Below, one piece after another: positions 1-10,347 of a stretch of DNA of 22,254 nt. Source of the stretch: Monoraphidium neglectum (taxonomy: Eukaryota > Chlorophyta > Chlorophyceae > Sphaeropleales > Selenastraceae); the NCBI RefSeq assembly GCF_000611645.1, contig NW_014012979.1:1-22254 (forward strand). The letters run 5' to 3'. Positions within the stretch are counted from its first letter, which is position 1, and each line of letters starts with the position of its first letter. The position numbers and the translations under genes were made by a program. The notes beneath the pieces are model-generated. The model had not been told where the DNA came from, did not search any database, and saw only the letters and a program-made list of their open reading frames with translations.

Positions 1-27
1 GCCCCGCCCCGCCCCGCCGCCCCGCAG

Positions 28-184
28 CATCGTCCACTGCATGCTGTCACAGCAGCGCGGCCCCTTCGCCGCGCGCCGCCTGGCGGCGCGGCTGTCGCAG
101 CTCGAGAGGGCGCTGCCCAATGTGCTGGTGATGCAGGGCGGCTTCTCGCGCTGGGCGCGGCTGGGGTTCCCCCGGCAGGGATGA
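28..184 (+). CDS. CDC25-like / ACR2-type rhodanese phosphatase, C-terminal exon (5' partial)
   Basis: This is the last exon of a gene that starts before the window. A pyrimidine-rich stretch ending in CCCGCAG (to base 27) is a good splice acceptor, and the frame then runs 51 codons to TGA at 182-184. The peptide begins IVHCMLSQQRGP, which contains the HCx5R phosphate-binding loop (catalytic Cys at 38-40, Arg at 56-58). It ends with a rhodanese-like segment, VLVMQGGFSRWARLG. Plant and algal single-domain CDC25-like proteins carry this loop in the form HCxxSQxRGP and act as tyrosine phosphatases or glutathione-dependent arsenate reductases. Which activity applies here cannot be read from one exon. 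The gene faces the eIF3i gene tail-to-tail, with about 620 bases between the stops. Family assignment is fairly sure; substrate is unknown. Confidence 0.8.
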
Positions 185-360
185 GGATCAAATTGCCCGG
201 TTGGTGGGGAAGGATTGCGAAGCAAGGGTGGCCGGGACTGGCCTACGATAACCATCCAAGTTCCTGAGCTGCAGTTGCTGCTGCGGTTGCAGCCAGATTC
301 TCAACTGCAGCATCTTCAACATGTGTCAGCATTTATGACCTGTGTCACAGGCTGTGTGTT

Positions 361-365
361 TGTAA
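361..365 (+). promoter_or_regulatory. candidate TGTAA poly(A) signal of the CDC25-like gene
   Basis: TGTAA lies in a T-rich stretch about 177 bases after the stop of the upstream gene. TGTAA is the usual polyadenylation signal of chlorophyte nuclear genes. A second TGTAA at 514-518 is an alternative. The assignment rests only on position and motif. Confidence 0.4.
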
Positions 366-577
366 ATTTTACTGTATTGTGTTTGTCTGAGAACAGCTTG
401 CGCCTATTTTTGTCGTTTTCCTTATCGTGCATCTGACACCGCGCCAGCGCCAAGCTGGCAACCGCCGCTTGGGCTGGCAGCCCTCTGCTGCCTTGTGAAC
501 GCCACGCAATCCTTGTAAATTGGTGCTGGGATCCCCCTACGCGGCACCGCCTGCTGTTCAGCGCAAATTGGGCTCAA

Positions 578-582
578 TTACA
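578..582 (-). promoter_or_regulatory. candidate TGTAA poly(A) signal of the eIF3i gene
   Basis: The plus strand reads TTACA, so the minus strand reads TGTAA about 227 bases past the eIF3i stop codon. It fits the chlorophyte poly(A) motif and would leave the two convergent transcripts with 3' ends lying close together. Motif and spacing are the only support. Confidence 0.35.
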
Positions 583-808
583 GTGGAACCAGCGCAGGAG
601 CCTCGGAGCCCCTGCCGCCCGCCCGCCGTCATTGACGCCCACGCATGACACCCATATGCATGATCGGCCGCCTACCCAAACCGCCTCCATGCGCTGCGAC
701 ACCATTGCCTGCAGCACCGCTGCTGCTGGCACTCCAGACAGACGACTCCAGTGCCGCGAACGCTGCTGCTGCTGCTTTGCTGCTGCGAATGTGGAACCCC
801 CCACTCCA

Positions 809-2127
809 TCAGACGTACTTGGCCGAGAAGTACTCTGGGAGCACAAGGCATTGCAGTGGGAAGGGCATAGCGATAAGCCACTGACAAGATAATGATTGGA
901 AGAGGTTCCAGCTGGGAACCAAGCACCCGCCCGTCTCATTCCCACAATGTGCCTGCTCGCGGTATGCTTGGGTTCTGAGGCAAGTGCCGCCGGCTGCAGC
1001 GACCAGCGCGCAGGCTGCCAATCTCCAACCACCCAAAACATGCAGCCGTCCCAGACAGCCTGCATATGAACACCCAAACCGCCCCCTGCCAGCCCAACCC
1101 ACAAACGCACACGCGCACACACACACACACGCACAAATGCTGCCACAGCTTCATAGGGATGCCCCCCCTCGGCCCCTGCACCCCCCCTCCACGCACCCAT
1201 GTCAAAGTGGTGAATCCGCACGTATCCGTCCTCGCCGCCGGTGGCAAAGCTGCGGCCGTCTGGCGCAAACGCCACAGAGTTGATGGGCCCGAAGTGGCCG
1301 CGCACGTTGCCAAACTCCTCCTGCAGCGTGAGATAGGCCGTGGTGCAGCCCCGGGCTTGAAACGCGGGCAGCAAAACCAAGCCAGCGGTGGCCGCAGCAA
1401 TGCAGCAACCGCTCTTGAGCTATGGAGAGTATACTGCCTTTATCGCAACGAAAGCTGAATATCCTGCAGAGCTGGCTGCGCGTGTGCAACCACAAGGGCG
1501 GACTTGACCGGTCAAGATCTCGTCGCTGGCCCACCTGGTAGATCTTGTGGAAGAAGCGCGCCTCAAAGCCACCTGCCTTAGCCGCTGTTGTGGTCACCTG
1601 GGGTTGCAGGTGCGGGTATGCACGCAATTGTCATGACACGCGAGAGGCCAGGTTTGGTGCGGGCTTGCACGCCGGCTGCGCAGACGCGCCATCCGCCTGC
1701 TGGCCAGCGGGCCGCGCAGCTGCCCAATGCAGGCCCAGCTGCCCACAGGTGTCGCTACTGCCGCCTGACCTCAGGCGGTGGCCAAGAAACAGAGCCCGCT
1801 GCTCGGCCGCTCTCGAGCCCAAACACCCCACAAGGGCGGCGCACCTGGCTCGCATCCTGGCCGCCGCCCGCCAGCACGTGGTCCATCAGCGGGCTGATGG
1901 CTGCAGACTGCACGAAGCGCCCCGTCTTGTAGGTCTTCAGCACCTGGGGTGGGGCATGGGGAAGTGGGCATGGGTTCCGTGTGTGCGTGGGCGCGTCCTC
2001 GGCTGTAGGCGGATGGCACGGAGGCAACGCCGAGCACCTGCAGCCACTGACAGCTTCACCTGCCGGCATAGCGAGTTTTGACCACCTTGCGCAGGATGTG
2101 AAGACACCCGCATGCGCTGTTCCCCTG

Positions 2128-2163
<36 letters not shown>

Positions 2164-3546
2164 GTGTCCCATACACACACGCTGCGTACCTCAAGCGTGC
2201 AGACGTCCACCAGCTTGGCCGTCTTGTCCAGCGACGCCGTGACGACATAGCTGCCGTCCTGTGAGAACTGCATGTCCTGGATGGCGTCCTCGTGGACCTG
2301 CCAAAAGGGGGGGGGTGGTGGCAGCTGCTTTGCAATGCAGTCGACGTTTGGGTTGCAGATAAGGTGGGAACACAAAGGTTGCCCATGCTGCAAAGGGCTC
2401 AGGGGGAAGGGTGTCTGGTTTTAAGCCGGGGGGTTGCTGTGACAGTGGGGGAGGAGGAGGGGGTGTTGACAGCGAGGCAAGGTATCATGTGTGTCTCTCG
2501 CGGCTAACTGCTAGGTTGGCCAGCAGCTGGATTGAAGCAAGGCCTGACCACCAACAGTTTTGGCAATGACGAGCCCCTTGGCTATGCCCTCCCATGTACA
2601 GTGTGTGTTTGCGCCACACCGCTGGGTCTTCCAGAGCAAACGCAGCCGTCAACGCCCTCCACACTGGCCGCGCGTGCCAAGAGTCGTGCAGCGCTGAACC
2701 CCCATGCAGCAATTCGTCCCGCAAACAGCCACAGCAAAAAGACGAGCGCTTGCTGCCTGCGCGGCAGCTGCCCAGTTCCACACACTGGGCGCGAAGGGCG
2801 CACCGCTGCGGGTCTAGTGGCGACAAATAGCGCAGCCACCGGGCGAGCTACTTCCACCTCTCAAGCAACCGAAGCACGACATCCGACGGCTCGTCCCAGC
2901 TGCAGATCCACCGCGGCCCGCACGCCCCGCCCAAGCAGCAAGGTAGATTGACTCCTCCCTCCGCCCCCTTGCCCACCTGCGCCTCCTCAAGCAACTCCCC
3001 CGTCTCAGCGTCCCACCGCCGCACAAAGCCGCCGTCGTGGCTGGTCAGCAGGACCTTGTTCTGCTCCACCCAGCCGATGCGCGTGATGCGGCCCTTCGGG
3101 GCGTCGAAGGTCAGCCGCGGCTTGTCGCCGGCGATCTGGCCGCTGCCGGGCTCCGCCTGCAGGTCGACATCGACGATGTGGATCTGCGGCGGGATGCCCA
3201 TGAAGCTGTCTGTTGTGAAGGCGAGCAGCTTCTCTCCGATTGAGAGCGCGCAGGCGCGGCAGGGCTCGTTCATCTTGATCTGGTGGAGCTCCTTGCCGGT
3301 AGGGAGGTCCCAGATGCGAACGGTCTGGTCGGCGGACGACGTGATCAGCCGCTGCGAGTCCATGCTGATTTCACAGGTCCACACGGCTCCGTTGTGGCCC
3401 TCGTAAGTGCCTATGCGAGTGCCGTCGTCCGCCATCCAGAGGCAGGGATACAGGTTCTTGGCGCAGCTGATCATCAGGTCGCCTTCCCGGTTGTACTTGA
3501 CCTGCGTCAGGGGCCGCTCATGCCCCTTTAGCAAGTACGGACGCAT
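809..3546 (-). CDS. EIF3I: translation initiation factor eIF3 subunit i (WD40 protein), six exons, complete
   Basis: The protein is a WD40 beta-propeller subunit of the eIF3 complex, which helps load the 43S pre-initiation complex in the cytosol. Coding exons on the minus strand are 3546-2977, 2297-2190, 1943-1845, 1597-1535, 1320-1197 and 834-809. All introns are GT-AG; four are phase 0 and the last is phase 1. Joined, they give 329 residues, against about 325 in animals. The N terminus [20 protein letters not shown] is the conserved eIF3i start. WD repeats include [43 protein letters not shown] and [13 protein letters not shown]. The diagnostic segments [26 protein letters not shown] and [18 protein letters not shown] are present. 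The last exon is only 26 bases and codes EYFSAKYV after a split Glu codon. Introns are rich in simple repeats; intron 2 holds a pure CA run. The frame is open 51 codons further upstream to an ATG at 3699, but conservation favours the start at 3546. Confidence 0.97.
1096..1135. repeat. CA-rich microsatellite in eIF3i intron 5
   Basis: Alternating CA dinucleotides with a few CG interruptions lie inside the last intron of the eIF3i gene. In the transcript this reads as GU-rich sequence. Confidence 0.7.
2129..2160. repeat. (CA)16 microsatellite in eIF3i intron 2
   Basis: An uninterrupted run of 16 CA units ends 29 bases inside intron 2, just after the splice donor of exon 2. In the pre-mRNA it is a (UG)n run near the 5' splice site. 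Runs of this kind can bind splicing regulators in other eukaryotes, but no role is shown here. Confidence 0.9.
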
Positions 3547-3699
3547 GGCTGCTGCTGCTGTGTGCGGAGAGCCCGGGCTGGCGACTGCTGCTGCTCCTGG
3601 TGTGTGCTGCCGAGTGATGGCGGCTGCTAGGCTGAGAGAACGACAGGTGGATGTTGTCACGGTTGTGATGATGCGTTCACAAAAACCGGCATTCGACAA

Positions 3700-6018
3700 G
3701 GAAGGGTGAGAGGGACGAAGCTGCTCAAGCGGCGATCTAGAATTCCATTGCGCGCGGAACCGCTATACATGGTATACGGCATGTTTCCGGCCGCCCAGCT
3801 CGGTCGCCACAGCATCAGACCCTGCTTGGTGTTGGCGGTGCGTGCTGCTGACGCTATGCGGCTACACACACGCACACAGCACACCCCCAACCCCCTACAC
3901 ACACGCATCGCGGTACCCTGCTCGTGCTGTGCTGACCCCCACACCCCACCCCGCATGCATGTGCATGTGCGCGGGCAGGCTGCCATGCATGCCCTCACAC
4001 ACATCTGTTGCGAGCCACTCGTGTTGCTGCCAAGCACACATACGGAGGGCACTTGCAATAGTGCCAAACGCGCACGCATTCACGCATACAAACACATTGA
4101 CAAACTCCTCACTGCGGCTTGCCGCCTTGCCGTGCCACGATACGGCCCCTGGGCCCAGCACATGCGGCACACCTCATCCCCCGAGCTGCGCGCGCCACCC
4201 GCAGCGCCGCGCGCACTCGTCGCACGCTGGCCTGCGCGGTCGCGTCTGCATGCCAGCAGCTCATTGCGGGTTGCTCACGCAAAGCCTGAGGCTCGTCCTC
4301 GCAACAAGCAGCTCAGCATCTGCAGCAGACGAGCCCCCCCCCCGGCCCCTGTCAATTGGCTGTTGGCATCTGGTGACACCAGGCTGCCTGCTGCAGTGTG
4401 TGAAGACTAACAGGCAGGCAGCTCGGCACACGGAACCGGCTGCGGCACGCCCTCTCAAGGCTTGAGAAGAACCTCTGGGCATGGCTGGGCATAAAAGGGC
4501 TGCAAGACAAAGATCCGCCTGCCAAGCGGTGCATCCGGCAGCTGGATTAGCGATGTGCCTGCCAGCCAGCTGCTAAAATGTGCACACAGGCTGCCCCTGG
4601 GCCGGTGTCCGCTGTGGCGGGCCGCGCAGCTGTGACGTCGCCCACTGCCGTGCACTGCAAGCAGCGTCGGGTTTCCACGTATGACGCGCCTGCCGCCTCC
4701 AGGAGCAGCAGGCCGGAAACCGCGGGCTGTTGTTGTGGCTTGTGCTTCATGCAGGCCTCGCCCTTGCGGCGGCCCACCCTGCCATCCGGCGGGTCCGTTT
4801 GGCACACTTGCTGCCAGCTCCTTGTGCGTGGCTGGCGCTGCCGTGACGGTCACAGGGAACCAGCGGCCGCGGGCGCGCCTGCGGACGGCCATGTTGCCCC
4901 GCAACTTTGCCGTGGGCTGCAAGCCCGCAGCCCCATGCATGACACCACACTGGATTGCTGCCGCCCCCGCTGCGCATGTAGAGCTCCGGACCTGTCAAAT
5001 CGTGGCCTGGTGACATGCACGCACAAGGCAGTTCCATGGAACAGGTTGATGGGGGAGCCAGCAAACACATCCCAGCTGCTGCCTCTGCGGTGCACCTGTC
5101 AAACACGCCGGCACTGCGTCAATCGCCGCAGCACACTGTGCGCTTGACAGTGACTGCTCCTGATGTTGTCGCCCCGCCCCAGCAGCTGGCGCCCCATCCT
5201 TTGCTCAGGAGCCAACCCTCTTGGCCGTCACTGACAAGGCCCCAGCTTCCTGCCTAAGCTTTTTTCGTTTTTTTCTGCAATCACGACTGCGGCGCTGAGC
5301 GTGCGCCCCAATCAGCCAATTGGCACAGCTTTGCTTGGTGCGTGTCATGGGCGACTTGCCTGGAGCTCCCAGCCTTGCAGGTACCAGGACAGTGACCCAG
5401 GGTTCTGCAGAGCGCATCATAGTTTACCCAGATGTGTGACAGGGGCGTAGCACCTCAGGAAACCAGCATACACCTGGTACGCAGCTGTCATTGTGCTCTT
5501 GTACGGTACAGCTCTGCTGGTCACGTGCGGCAGTAAGCAGCGCTTCGGACAGCTGCGATGAGGTGCTGCGATAAACAACGTAATTTTTGTTGCTTCAGTT
5601 TGACCCTCACTCCCTGAAGTCCACTCAGGGCCGATCCTGTCCCCACCCGTGGCACCCAATCACGCACTGTCCGGAGGATTCGGTCCAGATTGGTCACTTC
5701 GAGGGCTGCGGCGGCCGGTTCCAAAATCTGCTTACCACAAATCCACCTCGGCTATTTTCTACGCAGCAGCGACAAACTAGCACCTAGGCCCGACCCCAGA
5801 GGCGTGTCGACAAGGTGGCCGTGGCAATCCACAGCCAGTCGCATGCCGCAACCTCAAGAGTGAAACGCAACAAGGAGTTGGCGTTGACACTGTGCAGATG
5901 GGAAAGCGTTGCGGGCCCCAAGCTTCGAGTTGTGGGCGCTGACTGACACCAAGGCCACCAATGCAATCCCGCGCTCCGCCGTTTTGATCCCCCGCAGAAG
6001 GGCCCCTGCCTTGGCATC
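3700..6018. other. intergenic region with no convincing gene
   Basis: This 2.3-kb stretch separates the divergent eIF3i and Kazal/V8-like genes. Bases 3860-4110 are CA-rich and open in several frames, which explains the long but unconserved reading frames there. An open frame at 4578-5147 (plus, 189 codons, Cys-rich) follows an AT-rich CATAAAAGGG motif at about 4490-4499, but it matches no family I know. A further short open frame at 5587-5787 has no recognised domain. Promoters of both flanking genes should lie in this interval. Confidence 0.5.
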
Positions 6019-9000
6019 ATGGAGTGTACCGTTGGCCGGAGGCCAGGGGTGTCTGTCCTGATGCTGCTGTGCGCCATCGTTGTGGGCGCTTCAGCAGGTG
6101 ACCAGGCCACCTGGCCAGCGGTCCCACCAGTCACCCGCCGAGAGGGCTCATCGCGCGCATCGTTTCAACTTGCGCATACCCCGCCGCAAAATCAGAACGC
6201 ACTGTCGCGAATCATCCTGGTTGGGTCCGGGCCGGCTGGTTCTTAGCGCATGCTGGGGCGCACCTGTGCGCCGGCCCACCCACATTAGTAATGCTCAGTC
6301 AGTCCGGGCTGAATGATTACACCCCCGGGGGATCCGCCATGGTTGTGCATTACCTGCCGCAACATCACCATCACATTTTGTCCCCTCTCACACAAATTGA
6401 CCTCTCCCAGCCGCAGCTGCCTGCGACTGCAACGCGCTGACCCCCAATGACTTTGAGGGTCCCCCGGCCTGTGGCACCGACGGCGTCACCTACGCCTCCG
6501 CCTGCCTGGCCCAGTGCCAGGGGGTCAAGACCCGCACCAAGACCGGCCCCTGCCGCGCCGACGACGAGGCCAACTTTGCGTCGCCCGCGGAGACCGCTGC
6601 TCTGGGTGCGCACGCGGCGAGTTGAAAGGAAGCAGCTCGCCGTGAAGCACCTCGTCTGGGCACTGCCACCATGCCCCATGAGCTGCCAACCAGCAATGTT
6701 TGACACAATACAATATCAAACTGAAGAGCTGTTCATGCTGGAAGTTAGATATCTGCGCAACACGCAGAGCTTCAACCGCTCCTGAACTTGCTGATTCTAA
6801 ATTCCCACGTGAACCTTTGAAACGTGCCGCTTACCCCCTGGCGACAGTCAACACCCGGCGTGCGGCGCTGCTGGCGGCTGGTGGTGCTGAGCCCCAGGCA
6901 GTCCTCGCCAGCCCCTTCCTCATTTCGGCGGAGATGGCATCCCGTTTCAAGGGCGACGGCTGCACACTCACGGGCTTGGCCAGGGAGGCAAGCCCCGCCG
7001 ACCTCACTGCTGCTAGCCTCAAGTCTGACGCCGCGCAGCAGCTCGTTGCTAAGCGGAAAGTCCGGCGCCTCCCCACGAAGTTGGCCCAGCGCCCCATCGC
7101 GGCTGCCCTCGCAGACCCTAGCAACCCGCTCTCGGTGCTGCTGCTGTATGTGTGCGCCAACAAGAAGCCCGTTTCCGCTGCAAAGGCCCGGGCCAGCGAG
7201 CCCTTCAAGGGCGAGACGATCGAGGCTCCTGCAGATGGAACGACCCCCGCTGCGGCTGGCGGTGCTGTGACGCCGAACTTTGTCATTGGCACCGACGATC
7301 GCAAGTTCCTGTCTCCCAACAAGTGGGTTCGGGCGAGCGGCCGGGGCTTGAGGGGCGGCCGGATTTGCAGCATAAGATCTGCACCAGCCCTTCGGCACTT
7401 GCCCTGTTGGTGAAGCAGATGCAAGACTTCCAGCCATGCGGTGTGGCTTGAAGGGTTTCAAAAGGAACGCCAATGGTAGCATGTGAATGCGAGGATGCGG
7501 GTCTTTAATGGAACGTTTGTTTGGAACGCTCGCGTCGCACTCCCTCAGAGCGCTCTCTGTTGAGTGCATGTGCCATGTCCACAACGTCGCTCATTGCCTC
7601 CCCGTCCCTGTGTCTTCATGTGCAGGGCTTACCCAGGCAGTGCAACAGGACAGCTTGTCAGTATCTTGCCCGATGGGAAGGAGAAACTCTGCACCGGAGC
7701 ATTGATCGCTGCCTCCACTGTCCTTACATCCGGCAGCTGCATTCACACTGGTGGCCCACGTGGTGAGGCCTGCTTTTGGGTAGTCGTGTGGTGGGTTTTT
7801 ATCAAGCATGCATATGTGAAGTGCATCGGTGGATGTCCAGATTGTGCGAAGCTGCAGGCAACTGTGGTTTTGTGCACTTGAGCTGCAAAACAACCATACA
7901 CACACATACGCACACATGCAGCGGACCCCCCTTCAAACATCTACACAAACATACATATGCACACGGGCATACACACTGCGCGCACACAAGACACATCAAG
8001 GCATGTGTTCCCTCAACTCACATACCAACACTCTCGCGCCCCTTGATCGGATGCCGTAACCTGCCGTCGATCGACTTGTGTGCGCACAGGCGGCTGGGTA
8101 AGGAGCGCGTTGTTCGCTCCGGGGCGCACCACCACCACCGCAACCAGCACGACCGTCTTCAACCCCTTCGGCACGTCTGGGTCAACAGTTATGGTTGCCC
8201 TTCTAGTGAGTTCTGTGCCGCAGCTCTCTGCTCTACAGGAGGAGATCCTGGCACTTGCGGCGACGATTGGGCCGAGCTCAGGCCAGGCTTCGTGCCTTGA
8301 TCCCGTGGATGCGACCGTGGATGCACAAGCATGTACATGCTGCCTTGTCATGCAGTATGAAGGGCTGGCAGCTTGGCAATCATGACAATCAAACCCTGCT
8401 TTGCCCCTGTTTCACGGCAATTTCATGCAGGGGTGGACCTCAAGTAGTACTTGGGAGTACAACATGTGAGATTGAATTTGCATAGGCGGGAGGTCATTCT
8501 CCCGCTTGTCAGCTTCTCAGCTTACATCTCAGTGGTAGTGTCCCGCCAGCAGGCCATTGGCCATAGAGTGGTGGCCCAATGTTTCCGAGTTGTGGACGTG
8601 CAAGCCTGTTGGCATTACGCCAGCAATGTTTCACAACTTCTGGGATGGCTTCATAACACACATGACTACCCACGCTCACCACGCGTTTCTCTGCAGCGGC
8701 CTTGTCAAGCTGCAGTCGCCCCTCGGCCAAACAGCTGGCTGGTTCGGTTACCGTTGGACAACCAACACGAGGCTCTCGTGGACGACGATTGGGTGAGTCT
8801 GACCCCCTGACCGCATCGGCTCCGCCGCGATTAGACCACAAAGTGCCATGTGACCGCCTGGATGCTGCAGCCGCATGCACTAGTTGCCCCTACCCAGTGG
8901 AAAGCACCATACAAGCTGCACTGTGAGCATTGCAGTGTGCCGCAGCTGGAACTGCGCTCGCGCCAGTATGCCAAGAAAGGCATCTTTGTGCCCCCCCCTT

Positions 9001-9489
9001 GCTGCGACGCCACAGGTACCCCAATGACAAGGCCAAAGGCAGCATGTGGACCACCTCTTGGTGAGGGAAGGCGAGCTGTCTCAGACGTCGATTTCTTGCA
9101 GCGGTCTAGAGCCATCCAGAATCATGAGATTGGGGACAAAGCATGACCGAAGTTTGCACAGCAGGGTGAGAAAGCAAGATAGTACACTGCGCAGAGGGCG
9201 TCAACGCGCTGAAACAACAATTGACATAAGCTTGTGTGGTACATTCACACACGCCTTTAACCTTTTCCTGCTGCACATGCGTTTCTAATCACTGCGCACT
9301 GAGCTGAGAAACACACCGCACGGCCCTCCTTACAGCTCCATGGTAGACAACAAGCCGTCGGATGGCCTCACAACACATACGGTAACTGGGCAAATCATGG
9401 CAACCTTGGTGAAGCCTGCCACTGCGCCAACTAAGCGGGCTGCCATCTTGCCAGAAAGATTCAACCCAGCGACTGTGGTGGTGGGCTGA
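6019..9489 (+). CDS. secreted Kazal domain + V8-like (glutamyl endopeptidase family) protease homologue, catalytic residues lost
   Basis: Proposed exons are 6019-6097, 6411-6605, 6848-7322, 7626-7762, 8090-8205, 8431-8465, 8697-8792, 9016-9060, (9102-about 9166) and 9336-9489. Phases match at every junction up to 9060. Residues 1-26 form a signal peptide (hydrophobic VSVLMLLCAIVVGASA). Residues 31-74 are Kazal-like, with Cys at 31, 33, 47, 58, 62 and 74 and the core CGTDGVTYASAC. A roughly 140-residue pro-like linker precedes VIGTDDR (237-243), the usual start of V8-like proteases. Then follow AYPGSATGQL, LCTGALIAASTVLTSGSC, FAPGRT, GWTSSSTWEYN, LVKLQSPLGQTAGWFGY, GYPNDKAKGSMWTTSC and, in the last exon, TGQIMATLV and ILPERFN. 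The catalytic His in the TAGHC/TAAHC motif is Ser287 and the catalytic Asp (DYxxxKL) is Glu343. No GxSG nucleophile motif is found, and the frame breaks between 9060 and 9336. It may be a secreted pseudoenzyme or a pseudogene. The exon 3 acceptor could instead be near 6770. Confidence 0.7.
7893..8000. repeat. CA-rich low-complexity tract in intron 4 of the Kazal/V8-like gene
   Basis: About 100 bases are made mostly of CACA and CATA steps within the intron spanning 7763-8089. The tract is degenerate rather than a pure microsatellite. Confidence 0.65.
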
Positions 9490-9579
9490 TTTTCACAACG
9501 CCCACCTCAACGCGCTGATAGCAATTGCACGCGGTAATTGCGAGTGCATGACGCATGCAATATGCTTCTGACCCCTCTT

Positions 9580-9592
9580 CCCCCCCCCCCCC
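9580..9592. repeat. C13 homopolymer
   Basis: Thirteen consecutive cytosines follow a pyrimidine-rich stretch shortly after the protease-like gene. Such runs are prone to length error in sequencing and assembly. Confidence 0.85.
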
Positions 9593-9751
9593 GCACCACG
9601 CAACCTGCTGTAGTGTGACACGGCGGCTGGCCAGGAGGGCTCGCCCATGGTGAGTGACGATGCCCAACTGCCTTGCAGACGGAGCACACACGTGAAAAAT
9701 GTGGCGTGCCTATGTGGCTAGCCTGTCCTGCTGCCTCGCGCTACGCCCTAA

Positions 9752-10347
9752 GGTTCAACATGCTGTCGTGCACCTCTTTACAAGCCTCTTGATGACCCCT
9801 GGAGCTCACGCGCACCCTCAATCTCATGCCGTCCATCTGCGCACTATTCCCAACAGTTTGCCTCTGGAACCAACTACATCGAAGCCGTTAATTCTCACAC
9901 CGTGCAGTCATCAACCGGTGACAAATCCAACGTGGCCACCCAGGTGATTCCCGATATTAGGACAAAGGGGAGGGGAGGTACTTGGGACGGATAGAATCAC
10001 TCCCACCTTTCCTGCTTGTCTGCATCCCCTGGTGACGGGAGAGAGAAGGCTGCAGGGAGTGAGAAAGGGGATGGAGGACCATGGCGGAGTGATCGCGTGC
10101 ATGTGGCGGGCGCTGCCCCAGTGCTGGACGGGTTCTTGCGTGCAGCGGGGGCCGGCGGGCACGCGATGGGAGCCAGCAGGCAGCCCAATGCAGTGGGACT
10201 AGGAACCCTTCACCCTCCTCCTGCCATTGAGTCGGCCTGCGCTAAGACATACTGCGCCACCTGACACAGTCGCATCTAATGTATCCCTCCTGGCGTCACT
10301 TGCAGCTCAATCAGGGATCGTTTGACTTCATCAACAAAAATAAGTAG
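9752..10347 (+). other. possible two-exon coding island, unknown protein C terminus
   Basis: A plus-strand open frame from 9752 can be read to a GT donor at 9944 (segment ending TGDKSNVATQ). It rejoins in phase 0 after a good acceptor (GTCACTTGCAG, to 10305) to give LNQGSFDFINKNK and a double TAG stop at 10345-10350. The segment FASGTNYIEAVNSHTVQ reads like real coding sequence with mixed codon use. No start codon, domain or homologue is recognised, and a second frame is also open over 9857-9943. It could be the end of an unknown gene, a further 3' part of the protease-like gene, or chance. Confidence 0.25.

Larger units (their letters stand above)
185..808. other. convergent intergenic region (3' UTRs of the CDC25-like and eIF3i genes)
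   Basis: No convincing coding sequence is seen between the two facing stop codons. Short open frames here show no recognisable domain. Bases 215-436 are T-rich, as expected of an algal 3' UTR. Confidence 0.6.

Noticed and set aside
1202..1627. 141-codon minus-strand frame across eIF3i exons 4 and 5
   Set aside because: It reads exon 4 correctly and then runs into the intron and a wrong frame of exon 5; it is explained by the spliced eIF3i gene.
3706..4410. 234-codon plus-strand open frame
   Set aside because: It runs through CA-rich low-complexity DNA, has no domain and irregular codon use, and overlapping frames are also open. I treat it as chance.
4455..4940. 161-codon minus-strand frame
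   Set aside because: Arg/Gly/Pro-rich composition typical of GC-rich chance frames; nothing recognised.
4578..5147. 189-codon Cys-rich plus-strand frame after a CATAAAAGGG motif
   Set aside because: No recognisable signal peptide, domain or regular Cys spacing. Competing frames on both strands are equally open in this GC-rich stretch.
6257..6272. Perfect 7-base-stem inverted repeat (GGCGCAC/GTGCGCC)
   Set aside because: It lies in intron 1 of the Kazal/V8-like gene, has no T-run and is too short to stand out from chance in GC-rich DNA.
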